NCBI GenBank assembly: GCA_963965975.1
Contig: OZ014411.1
Coordinates: 16,024,446-16,088,445, forward strand
Direction of reading: 5' to 3'
Length of the DNA: 64,000 nt
DNA from: Xestospongia bergquistia
Lineage: Eukaryota; Porifera; Demospongiae; Haplosclerida; Petrosiidae
In this document: in pieces, positions 45,324-57,500 of the stretch
Layout: each line of letters starts with the position of its first letter
Numbering within the stretch: position 1 is the stretch's first letter
The notes under the pieces: generated by a model
Told to the model about the DNA's origin: nothing
Database searches by the model: none
The model's input: the letters and a program-made list of their open reading frames with translations, nothing else
Position numbers and translations under genes: made by a program

Positions 45324-46058
45324 ATGGGTGCAGGAACGTCTCGGCAATCTGCAATTCGACTAGACATAAGAAAAAGAAAATTCAAGAAATCTAAGTCGGT
45401 GTCAAAATCTTCCATTACTCCAATACCTGAAGAAAACACTGGAGACAAGAACGGTCACCCTTCGAGGCGTTCAGAAAGAAATGACTCTACGAGTTCACAA
45501 AACACAACGAGTTCACCAAGAAATAATAGGGGCAGTCGAGATTCCAGAGCGTCAAGACGTACATCATTCTATGAAATGGTAGATGCTAGTGAACTTAATG
45601 GTTATCTTATTGTTGGTAATCAGCCTTGTGTCGAGAATGATGAATTCTTGTCTCGTAAAAAGATCCAGTTTGTTCTTAACCTGTCTAACACAGCTGTACC
45701 ATGTATTAAAGATGGTATTGTATACAAAACAATTTTACTGAATGATGAAGATGATGAAGACTTATCAAGTCATCTTGATGAATGCCTTACTTTCTTACAT
45801 AAGGCAAAAAAGAAATGTGAATCAATGAAGTCTCGGATTTTGGTCTACTCATACTTTGGTTTATCACGTTCCTGTTCCATTGTCTTAGCCCATATGATGA
45901 AAGAAGAATGTTGGACATTAGAACAAGCATGGCTGTATCTCAAGCAGTGCCATCCTTCAGCTAAACCAAATGATGGATTCTTGTTACAATTGTTACAATA
46001 TGAGGGCAAATTATATGGCAAGATGTCTATGACAATTCAAGACTTTTATGCTAGATAA
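45324..46058 (+). CDS. Dual-specificity pseudophosphatase, predicted N-myristoylated
   Basis: Intronless, 244 residues. It starts MGAGTSR, which fits the N-myristoylation consensus (Gly2, Ser6), followed by a basic Ser/Arg-rich segment to about residue 84, as in proteins held on membranes by a lipid plus positive charge. Residues about 88-235 form a DSP domain (GYLIVGNQPCVEND, FVLNLSNTAVP, YKTILLNDEDDEDL). The signature that should read HCxxGxSRS is YSYFGLSRS: the catalytic cysteine is serine and the preceding histidine is tyrosine, so hydrolysis is not expected, while the phosphate-binding Arg is kept. STYX proteins of vertebrates are known examples of such phosphate-binding pseudophosphatases; direct orthology is not claimed. 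Confidence 0.85.
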   Translation: MGAGTSRQSAIRLDIRKRKFKKSKSVSKSSITPIPEENTGDKNGHPSRRSERNDSTSSQNTTSSPRNNRGSRDSRASRRTSFYEMVDASELNGYLIVGNQPCVENDEFLSRKKIQFVLNLSNTAVPCIKDGIVYKTILLNDEDDEDLSSHLDECLTFLHKAKKKCESMKSRILVYSYFGLSRSCSIVLAHMMKEECWTLEQAWLYLKQCHPSAKPNDGFLLQLLQYEGKLYGKMSMTIQDFYAR

Positions 46059-46380
46059 TAATTAAATGAATCTGTCTTCTGTATAATGATAATAATTCAT
46101 GAACTATGTATATATAGAGTATGGAAAAAAATTGTGATTGCATGGCAAGTGTGCCAACATATTTTATTAATATAATTAAGTATTAATGTATTGTTCATTG
46201 TATTGTTACAGTGTAGTTAGTATTGGTCAATTATCATAAGAAGATCAATTTTATAATTTAGCATAAATATTAATAAGAATTTGAGAGATTAAGTATATAG
46301 GGAGACTGAACCATCAAATTACAAAAATGAAAAATTTACAGTCAAAAAACAGTAACACAACAAAAATTATAAAACAAGTA
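46059..46380. other. Convergent 3' regions
   Basis: About 320 AT-rich bases between the pseudophosphatase stop and the LAMP-like stop on the opposite strand. Only 3' untranslated sequence is expected here. Confidence 0.6.
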
Positions 46381-49300
46381 TTAATCTAGTAAATTATATT
46401 GACCATATTTAAGTCTCTTATACATAAATGATAAAATAATAATTATTATGACTAGAATCAATGTTATCCCAACAACTAGTCCAGTAATAATAAAAGCCTA
46501 ATAAGAAAAGAGGAAAATAACAATAGTCTGTAGAGATCATGAATATAATTATAATGTACACAACAATGAATATACTTGTCAAATTGATGGTAGCAAAGTT
46601 TTTAAAGGAAAAACGCTTCATGACATCTTCACCAAAGACTTTTTCATGACAAACAAATTCATGATAAGATACCTCTATTAACCATACTATACTGCTAGCA
46701 TTTAAAATAAGCTTATATTGAGTGACTTTAATTAATAAACTGTCAATCAGTTCCTTTAGCATATTACAATAATAGTCTAATATGAACAATGCCAACATTT
46801 TGCCTCAATTTTAATCCTTATGCACACTCGGTTCACAGTTACTACTGAAGTCAAAGCTTCAAAGTAGGATCTGTAAGATTTCGAAAGAAGTATTTCATGA
46901 ATGGCTTCCAAGGAATCATTTAATTGATAAAAATATTTGTGAAAAGATGCTTATACAAAATCACGAAATTCAACAAATCATATGCTATAATAGTGTATTT
47001 TGAATGTAAATATTTTATATTATGACTCAGTTAGTGACTCACTAATTTGTTACTTGGAGATGATAAACCACATACATTCATTACTAAAAAAACAATAGTA
47101 AAAGAATATAATTAACTTAATTAACTATGAATCATTCTATTAGATGTTGCAGTACATATCATAGGCATAGCTAGGCACAGATGCTGTTAATATTGGTTTA
47201 ATACACAAGTACAACAAATTGTAATTATTTTTCAGGCCCACACAGTTGGTCACACAGGCATGTAGCAACCACTATGGCAATCTACTCTTAGTTTTAGACA
47301 CATAGAATCAATGAACAAATTTAATAATTTCTTCATGTGACACAACATCAGCGATTTCTAGTTAATAATAAATTAGGTTAAATTTAAATTTAAGTGAAGC
47401 CTTGAGCTTATTCTCCTATTTACTAATATCTAGCTATGCCACTGGTAGTAGTGATGTGTGTACTAAAATAATTTGTATATACCAGGGGCGGGATTAGTAC
47501 CAGTCTTAAGAAAAGCATCCACTCTGAAGTTCACTATTTTCAGTCTTGATCGGATTTGATTTTGAACACTCTCATGACCATGACACTCCACTTGACCTAT
47601 CACAAACAATAAATAATTTGCTTATCAGAACAATAAATTACATCATATATCTCATTTTTGCTATATGTACATTTGACCACAGAATGTCAGATATATAAGA
47701 AGTAAAAGTAGTGAGTGGTATTAAGTTTTAGACTCACAGGAACAAATTTTTGGTATGGTTGAAAGTATAACAATGTATCATTAACAACTATTGTTCTCAG
47801 CCTGTTTGTCCTATATCCTCTTAAATAGGCTGTTACATTAGTGGCTGTCCACACTACATACTTGCTCTTAAAAGGAACAGTGACAGATTGTTAAGACACT
47901 AAGTAGCTATGTCAAAGGACAGAGTGGACTGACATAGTAACAGTAATATAAACTGTGTATACTGTTAACATACAGTATACACAAATCACATTGATCACTA
48001 TAGAGTAAGTTAGTAGTTTTTTTCAATCTAATGTACATAGCTGATGAGTTTTTCATCACAGTCTACAGCTACTTCTGACTATCAAAACTACTCACTCTCA
48101 AACAAAGGAGGTAGCCATACCCATCAGAGAACATATAGTAAAATAAATAGAGAACTTCTATACTTACTACAGAAATAGCTGACATCATCAGGGACTTCAA
48201 TAACACCTCCACAATCACCATAATCAAAGATATGTGTATGGTTATTAGTTACATTGCCAAATTTGAGAACTGATAAACTCCATGAAGCCTCCATATTGTC
48301 ATAAGTGAATTGCATCTGTACAACCAAAAAAGAATAAACATCATATCAAATTTGTCAGAGTCAAGCAAAAAAATGTGTATTATTAAATTTCATGTTATAT
48401 CATCAACAATATTATGAGAAGACATTGTGTAATACTAATATTATTGTCTACTGTTAAAAATGTGTATGATAATCAGGGGTTCATACAGGGGGGAAGCACT
48501 CTCCCCCCCTCCTCCCAAAGTTCAAATCCTATATGAACCACTGATAATTGAAAGTAGTATTTACAAGAAATGATAAGTAATCAGGAATTTATAAAAGATT
48601 GAACTCACAGTGAACCAGAAGGCTTCATTGTTGTTGTCTTTGTATACTCGAGTAAAATTATGTAGTTGTTTATGTGTGTCATTACAACCTTTGATAGTAT
48701 CAGTAAAAGATGAATACTTCGTAGAGAGAGTTAACAGGCTCACATTTTGATAGTTACCGTTAACTGTTGCACAAAGAAGGTGAAAGTACATATGTATATG
48801 ATTAATTATCATATTAAGACTATTATGTACATAATTATTTAGTTTACATTATCTCTGTCTATTAAATAGTTATTAATTAAGGCTATTGTGTGTGTGTAAT
48901 TATTTAGTTTACATCATCTCTGCGTATTAAATAGTTACTATGATCTAATGGTAGTGTTAAACAACAGAGAACAAAGCTTCATTTCTAAAAATAGATATCA
49001 GTAACCAATCTACTGGACACACTTTCATTGGTCATTATTAGTATCAGTAACACGTTATATCTTAACATAAACATTTTTTTATATGTAACTAAGAGAATCT
49101 GATGTCTATCTACATGACATATGATAACACTTTAGCTGATCCAATATTACATTATGAAACTTACAAATGGTAAAGTTCATTTCAGTAGCTTCCAAAAAGA
49201 AGCAATTATCAACAACTACAGTAATGCTTTCAGCAGGAGTGATGTGGGTAGGAGTAGAACTAAGGTGAAGAGAGAGTTACAAAATAATATGTACAATAAT

Positions 49301-49961
49301 AAAGACTGTTACTATAACATAATATGACTTAGCAATATATGAATTGACATACTACAAAGTAAGCTTGACACATCAATATAAAGTGAGGTCCTATAGTAAA
49401 TTCTCAATTTTCATATATGCTCTCTTGAATATAATCTGGAATACACGATAATCAAAGTTTTTCTCTGGTTATGTATTCCTAATAAGTAAGTTATTATCAT
49501 GTGATGAATCTTGAAACCAAAAGTATATAAAACTGAACGATAAACAACTAATAATAATAAAATAATAAGTATAAAAACAAAAGAAGTTTCCTTTCTCAAA
49601 ATAACCTCTAGTATAATATATTCATATCAATATCATCATCATCATCATGCTTACAGCACATGCACAGGATGACAGTGATCACGACATTGACATGAATGGT
49701 AATATCTAGGTAATGAATATTGTTAATATATTAATGAATACAACTTATTCTACAGCTGTGTTAAGTCTAAAATTCTAAATTTGTTCTAACAGAATGAGCA
49801 AACCTTGGAGTAGGAGAAAAAGATGTCATAGTAGAGAGAGATAGGAGTGATGTAAAGTTAGATAAATCCTCTTCATCTTGTGACTTTACTAACAATATCA
49901 GACAAAGACAGAGAAGAGCAGAACACCAGTGTTGTTGATATCTCCATTGAAATATAGCCAT
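46381..49961 (-). CDS. LAMP-like lysosomal membrane glycoprotein
   Basis: A multi-exon gene on the - strand. Exons resolved: 49804-49961 (signal peptide, LLCLCLILLVKSQ), 49165-49259 (DNCFFLEATEMNFTI), 48609-48763 (NVSLLTLSTKYSSF, GCNDTHKQL, EAFWFT), 48168-48315 (ASWSLSVLKFGN, IEVPDDVSYFC) and 46381-46497 (transmembrane helix starting ITGLVVG, then tail KRLKYGQYNLLD). Coding-like stretches at about 47750-47878 (YVVWTATNVTAYLRGYRTN) and 47478-47595 (VECHGHESVQ, LKIVNFRVDAFLKT) probably lie between. N-glycosylation sites, paired cysteines, the SYFC block and the short YNLL tail fit the LAMP family, whose tails sort them to lysosomes. Splice phases of the 3' half are unresolved, and a further exon-like stretch at 46590-46720 resembles the 47.5 kb one. 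Confidence 0.6.
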
Positions 49962-49965
49962 CTAA

Positions 49966-49970
<5 letters not shown>

Positions 49971-50028
<58 letters not shown>

Positions 50029-50052
50029 AAAGACAGAATGAGAGAGAGAGAA
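49971..50052. repeat. (GA)n microsatellite
   Basis: About 24 uninterrupted GA units followed by interrupted GAGA/AGAATGA copies, beginning 10 bases upstream of the LAMP-like start codon. On the sense strand of that gene it is a (TC)n tract directly 5' of the ATG. Confidence 0.97.
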
Positions 50053-50593
50053 AAAATATTATTTAGCAAAAAAAATTGTCAAATCTGACCATTCATGGGG
50101 TGCTATGAGTAAATTGTTTCTAGCATTGTCTAAAATTGTGATAAGACACAATAGCTTAAAGAAACTATTAATAGTGATCACTGTTGAATTAATAATGTGC
50201 TACTACATAGTGATAACATTTTATATTAATAACATTTGAAATCAACAAATCTGATGACATTTTATATTAATAAATCTATGACACCTGATATCTGATACTC
50301 ACTATATACAAGTCCTATGTAAACAATTAATAGTTATCATTGACTTCTCATTGTTTTAGTTTATAAAAGGGCAAGTATTAGGGTGCTACTTACTACCTAG
50401 CATTTAGAGTGGGTCATTTGTCCTTATCATAAAGGCATAAAGGATTACCCAGTATGATAGCCAGTAATTTTACATGTATAGCTCAAGGTATAGAGATAAT
50501 ACATAAACAATTCCAGGAATATCATAAAAAGTTTAGTATGTCAAGTAATGTGTTTATGATAAACAAAACATATCTCTAACAGTTACATCTAAT

Positions 50594-50603
50594 ACACACA
50601 CAC

Positions 50604-50652
<49 letters not shown>

Positions 50653-50662
50653 CACACACACA
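50594..50662. repeat. Compound (AC)n(AT)n microsatellite
   Basis: A short ACACAC run, about 24 AT units, then a second ACACAC run, forming a near-symmetric compound repeat. Confidence 0.97.
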
Positions 50663-51780
50663 TAATAATGTTAAGGATTGCTTTAAATCCACTGGACACT
50701 TAATGCCAGCCAACCTGTTATATTAGAGTAAATACTTAAAAGCTAGTTCAATATATTTATCCATAAAGCCAGCACTTTCATAAGGCTATGTACCACATCA
50801 TGTAAACCTGGCATATCACTGTTAATATCCACCATCTTTATATTGGCAGTTATAATAATTCATGTTAATTTACTATAAGCACACTGTACATTGGTATTAG
50901 GCATAATCTATATCATGCCACGTTATTTGGCAGCATTAAAACTATTATATAGGGGGCTTGGTTTAGTATAATGGTATATGTTGAGGACACATAATACAAC
51001 ATTCTGTCTTGTAACACATAAGGGATAAAAAATTAATACATCAATCCCCCCACCCATTTACTATAGATAAAGGGCAGCATTCATTGTAACACACACGTAC
51101 ATTATGTAGGTCACAATGAACATTTAATATACATACATTATAATGGAGTAGTAGTACATTATTATGTATGATCTTATTGATATAATAATACATGCCATAT
51201 TCTGCACAAATACTTCGTGTTACTTACCTTAATATTGTGATTACACCAACTGACAGCTGTCTGTGAGGAGCCTCAACACATAGAGCAGTGGTTACTTAGC
51301 TGTGAGACACACCCACACTTATATAAATGCACGTGATGTCATCATGTTAATGTTGTGCAAAACTGTATTGTACATGTGTCATAGTGTCTCATTGTGTGTA
51401 TATGGTGTTGGACAAGAACTGTGTTACACTTGAATTAGCAATAAACAAATGTTATACTAACAGCCTATCATAAATAACTGTTTGTCCCGATTTGGCCGGA
51501 TGTATTATTGTTTGGTGGCCACGCCTATTGTTACCATAGTAACCAAACTTACTTGAGCTGTAATATACAGAGAATCAAGGAAGGTGAGATAATGTAGTTA
51601 GCTTTTGGAAAGAGAGTGATAATAATGAACTGAGTTAATAATCATATCTGATGTATCGGATTATGGTAGTCAATAATTATTGGCCGTATCTAGTATCATA
51701 ATAGAAACATAATACTTATAGATAGTGTATTAAACTCCTTAAAATTATTCAATGTATATAGTTTATAACTATATCTTCAG

Positions 51781-54008
51781 ATGGGGTGTGGTACTTCCAA
51801 ATCATCTCAAGTTGATGAGTCTGTCATTACAATAAAACCTCATCCTGAAGATCATTGCCCATTAAATGATGAGTCAATATTAGAAGAACAAAGTGATGTC
51901 ACAAATAAAATGTCAACTAATGATGATGGAGTTGATAATGAATTGGAAAAACAAGTCAGTACATGTAATATACCTCTAACTAATATACTTATATTGACAG
52001 ACTAATGTTGTATTATAATAGTCAATAAAGATATAGTGTTGTTAACAGGTAATGTATATTTATCTAAGTATTGTGTGATTGAGGTATACATATGCTGATC
52101 ATTTTCTACCCATTTGTGTCTCCTTCTAATGAGATAGCAAACGCATAAGTACCACCTAAACTACTGGCTTGCATACACCTTGTAATCAATCTTACCAACA
52201 TTACCCAAACCATTTGTTATCATGATATTACAAATACTTTGTGGCAAAGTTATAGTGAATGACCATAGCTACATATGTTCTTGTATAATACCATCTAGTC
52301 TTCTAACAGGTGTGTTATTAATATTCCTTCATATAGATTCAAGATTTAACAATAAGACAATCAGAAGGTTCTAGACATGTACAATCTTATAGTTTACATC
52401 CTTCAAATACTATAGAAGTACCTGAACATGCTCCTCAACTCCCTGATGATAACAATGAACATGAGAATATAAACAAATATCCTAAACCAGTGGCCTTTGA
52501 TGTTCCTCTTAATAATAGTATTAGCAGTACTGAGAGAAAACCTTATCCAAGAAGACTAGAAGTAAGCCTTCCATTAGTCTTCATTAGCCTTTTGTATGCA
52601 CTTTATTAATGTTATGTTACACCATTCATGTTGTTATATTTACTTTAGAAACTAGAGAATAGTCCAGTGATTACAAAAGAACAAATAGATGATAAACAGA
52701 GAGCAGTTTCAGAGAGAAAACAAAAAGTATTACACATATAAAGTCAACTTGTCACTGACAAATATAAAATATTATATTATCATTGGGCGCTATATGGAAA
52801 TATTATATTGTGTTTTAGTATTACAGTATAACTAACCTAGTGAACAAAGTCATTTTGTTGAACAAACTACACATAGTTAAGCTGAAATGTTCCTTTTTGT
52901 ACAAATACTCAACATAATATAGATAATTATTATAATTATTATAGTTAATATGATCATACTTCACTTACTGCTCAATAGGAAATGGACAAAAGAAGAGAGT
53001 CAAAGAGAGTGTCAAAGTTTAGAAGAGAAGTATTTGATGCTAGAGATACTCAAACATCTAGAGAAATATTTGAAGAAGTAAGTATGATTAAACTATGCTA
53101 TCAATTTTTCTATTTAATTCTATAATTTAACAAGACTATATTAGTAATGTTATAATTGTATTAAACTACAATTATTAAAGTGAATATTACTTAGATATTG
53201 AGTACTTGCTTATACTAAGTTACTCATTACTGTCATTATTACTACTTAGCAAGAATAGCTTTTAATTTGGCAATTTGGAAATTTTTAATGTCCTACCAAT
53301 GACATTGTTAAACGTTCTTAATCATTAATTAATATATCATTGTAGTAGTTCTTTTTACTTGTCATTAGTTAGTATTATTGCTATGTTTATGAAAATTAGT
53401 ACTTAATTACCAAATTATTTCTTATCAGGTAGAAGATAAACTAAGTGTTAGTACAAGAAATCAGGTATGGAGTATAATTTTGTATGATATGTCTTGGATG
53501 TACTACTATCATTTTATATAGTCACATTATGGCAATGACAATTATAATATCTCTGGTGATATGGAAGTTGATTTAACTTATAATGTTGACAATGAAGAAG
53601 GTACAATAGTACATGTAAATAATAACAATTATTTAAACAATATAGCTCTTACATTTATAATTAAAGATTGTGTCCATAAGTATTTTACCTAATTCCCTTT
53701 TTGTCAATGAGTTCTTTCTGAAAAAGGTTTGAAATGAAATAATGTTATGATAATTATTCTAAAGAGTCGGCAAGAGTTCAAGAGCAGCTATGAAATATTA
53801 TAAAGCAGAAAACATGTTAATTACAAGTTTTGATACTTAATAAGACACATTAATTGTCATAGTACTCATGAATGATTTACTTCAATTGTAATTACTTATT
53901 ATCATAACAGAACTGTTTGATCAACTCTTCATTTACAAATTAAAACTTTATAATTTAATAGATATATGGGACATTCAAGTACAAAGCAATAATGAAGACC
54001 AGACATAA
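51781..54008 (+). CDS. Stathmin-domain protein, STMND1-like, predicted acylated
   Basis: Seven exons give 245 residues: 51781-51954, 52337-52561, 52649-52726, 52979-53077, 53429-53464, 53522-53600 and 53962-54008. It starts MGCGTSK, allowing N-myristoylation at Gly2 and palmitoylation at Cys3. Residues about 110-190 resemble a stathmin-like domain: VAFDVPL, RKPYPRRLEKLE, ITKEQIDDKQRAVSERKQK and EMDKRRESKR, with the expected helix-forming charge pattern. Vertebrate STMND1 has the same design, an MGCG start and a C-terminal stathmin region. Stathmins are known to bind tubulin dimers and affect microtubule turnover; binding here is inferred. The helix seems shorter than in stathmin-1, so it may hold only one tubulin. 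Exon 1 uses a GTCAGT donor. Confidence 0.75.
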
Positions 54009-54599
54009 TTATTTTAGATATTAATTTTCTTTATCTAGAATAATGTAATCATTTGATAGATCGAAAATTATATTTTAATTTATGTTTTCTTATTATTTGT
54101 GATTTTGATGGTTCGTTATTTTCTTGTTATTGTACAGTTCTTTGCATGTAAGCAATAAAAAATTATTTTCAACAATATTTACATTGTACTATTAAAAGAA
54201 TATTACAAATCTATATGTCTGTAGTATCAGCAGTTCTGAGGCAAACTCGCATTCCTGTACTACACTGTCCTAACATTGCTTAACTTCATTGTTCAGGTGT
54301 GGAACTTGTCTTTATAGTCCCATCAGTACAGTGCTGATGCTATGATCACTGACTGATAACCTTCCTTAGCCTGCAGCAACAGTTGCTTGCATCGTTTATT
54401 ATATATGTGTGTTTCTGTGTGTGTACAAGTAAATAAAAATATTTTGAACTAATAACAGGACATTAGTTGTGGCATTCGTCATAACAATAATAATTACGTA
54501 AGTTTCGTGTACAAATTCCCCAGTGAATATTTATAGTTTCACTATTGTGTGTGTATTTGTAAGTTGGTTTTCTAGTGTTTTCAGGTTCGTTTTATGTAA
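54009..54599. other. Intergenic region
   Basis: About 590 bases with the 3' end of the stathmin-domain gene (AATAAA at about 54156) and the promoter of the Argonaute gene. No other feature recognised. Confidence 0.6.
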
Positions 54600-57500
54600 A
54601 TGGCAGAGAGATACACTAGTACTAGAGGAGGTCAAAGAGGTGGACGGGGACGCGGTCGATCTGAAAGAGGCAGAAGACCTTACCATCCATACCGTGAAAG
54701 CCCCGCTTCAAATCGAAGTCAGACAGACTTACATCACAGAGGTGAAGTAAGAAGTGGTCGTGATGCACGTCAAAACTCAGACAGAAGTCCATTATCTTCA
54801 AGAGGTCATGAACTACCCTCAAAGAGACCTAAATACTCACAGAGAACATTAGAAGTAGCGGATTCTGTTTCCACAAGTAGCACAAACAGTTCAAAACATA
54901 TAGCTGAAGAGCTCCAGCCAACTAGTTCGCTTCTACCTTGTACAAAAGCATCAGTTAACCCTACTGCTGTTATGCCCATTGGAACCATAGGACGTAAGAT
55001 AATGTTGCGAGCTAACCTCTTTACTGTTAATATTTCTGATGATCTGGGATATATACATCGCTATGATACTCAGATAATACCAAAGGCACCTAGAAAGGTC
55101 AATGTAACAGTTATTGACAAAATGGTCAATGATAATCTGGCAATATTTGGCCGACAGAAAGTAGCCTATGATGGTCAAAAGAACCTGTATGTTTGTAAAT
55201 CACTTAATGGAATATCAGCACAAAATGAGGTATATATTTTAATAAACTTAGTTCTATGTAAAATCAATTTACCTGAATACTGTATTGTGATCACTTTAGG
55301 GAAAAATTACTGTTTCAATTTTACTCCCAAATGAAATAAAAGAGAAGAAGTTTGAGGTAATGTGATCACATAATCACTTAACTTTGACAGTGAAGTGAAC
55401 AGTTTGTTAACATTAGACTTTACTTAGGCTAATTAATTCACATGCAGTATCTTTAAGCAAGGCTAGGAGTACAACTAAAAGTTGTTTATGCTAAGTTTGA
55501 CCTTATTGGTACTACAATATTTTCATCCTGTGTTAAGATGGAAGTGCTTACTTTAACAGATACAGTTGCATTGAAATATTAGAGGATACATAATTGATTC
55601 AGGTCAATATATTGTGTACATGTATTGTAGATCACTATTAAGAAAACTGAACCTGGTGAAATCAGCTTGGACATTTTACAACAAGTTCTTTCAGGAAGAC
55701 TTCCTGCTGATGCTAATATTAAAGACTTCCAAGAAGCCATCCAGGTTTTGGACATCATAATGAAACAATTACCATATATGAGGTAAAATATTGTAATATA
55801 TAATAGACAAAGTTATATAGTTACCTTATATATCATTGACGTTCAATGAGTAACAATGTTAAGTAACATAAGATCTTTATTATATTAATGTGTTATTTTT
55901 ATCCTGGTACATTTTACATGCTAGGCAGTCCTCCTATGATTGTTTTAGACTACATGTCATAAGTCAGGCAATATTCTAATACAAATGCTAAAAGAATATC
56001 TCAATTATTCTCTCCCAACTGCTAAATTAATGAATGTGATTAATAATGCTTCAAGGCAAGCTGTCTACATATTACGTTTGCACTCATGACTTTTTACAAA
56101 CTCTCTAATCTTCAATTGAAACAAATCATTCTGTGCTTTTACAAAATGAACACCTTCTAAACAATCATAGGAGCTTTTTCAGTTACAAACTCATTTATTT
56201 TAAGTGTGATATGATCATTGATTATATAAGTGTCTTAATAAGGTTATATTATTTATTTTATTGGACAGACATGCAAGTGTTGGACGATCTTATTTCACAT
56301 CAAGAAGCTTAGCCACATCATTAGGTGGAGGTAAAATAGTTTGGTTTGGTTACTTTCAAAGTGTACGACCTGTTAAATGGAAGATGGCATTAAATGTTAA
56401 CAGTAAGTTATTAATATTACTTTACTGACCAGTTTAAATTTAGCATGCTCATAAATAGAATTAATTATGGAGATATAATAGATTTCTTTTTTTTTTAATT
56501 TATCTGTCCAACAACCTTTACTTGTCTGTTGTAATATGTTAGGGAATCTGATTTATATTATTATATTATTATTACTTGCTTTCTTAACTAGTTTCTGCAA
56601 AGGCCTTTTACAAAGAACAATCTGTTCTGCAGTTTATGGAAGAAGTATTAAGACCAAAAAATCTTCATAGATTAGATGAAAGACAGAGGTTACAATTCCT
56701 TTCTGAGATTAAAGGTATAAAATAACACAACTACTGTAAGATCATTTGTTATAAATCTCACCAAATTATTGTACAGATAACACATTCAGTAGAGGTCAGT
56801 AGTAAGGCTAAAGCCAAACTAACAAGGGCTGTCTAAATGATATTAAACATATAGCATCATAGTATCTTTGATAATAACTTTGTTAGTCAACATCATGCAA
56901 CAATATCAGATTACTTGATGACTGACCTGTTTCTATCTTAATTCAAGAAATCAGCTATTGCCCACTTTTTTCAAGATAGTGAACCAGGTGGATATTAAGA
57001 ATTTAAGGAGTTCAGCCAGTGTAGAGTTACCAACAATCACCAATAGACAACAAAATATTGCTAGTCAGCTACTATAGAATATTGTAAATTACTGGTTTAC
57101 TATTGTTGTCAAGTTAGTAGACAAAATGCAAACCATATAGGGCTCTAGACTACATTATTGATATTGGCCACAAACGATAGACAAGCTTATCATTTTCATC
57201 TTTAATATTTTCTGTCATATTTTTAACATAGGTGTCAAAGTAAGAACAAAACATACAGGATATAAGAAAGTAGTTCGTGGTCTTTCACTTAAATCTGCTT
57301 CAGAACAATCGTAAGTTTGATTAAGAAATAGAGTTTTAAATAATTTTAATGGCAAAATTATAATTATAGAATATTTATTTAGAACTTACCATACAGGTCC
57401 ACTTGAACAAGTTTAATTGTAGTATTCTATTTCAATTTTAAAGCCAGATCATCTAAAATACAATATAGTACTGTTTGTTTTTATATTTTGTGTCCACTAT

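Larger units (their letters stand above)
49962..51780. other. Intergenic region with microsatellites
   Basis: Apart from the two simple repeats listed separately, this is AT-rich sequence with no coding signal. It should hold the promoters of the LAMP-like gene (-) and the stathmin-domain gene (+). Confidence 0.55.

Noticed and set aside
49971-50662. CRISPR-like or minisatellite arrays
   Set aside because: These are plain dinucleotide microsatellites without spacers; no CRISPR is expected in an animal genome.
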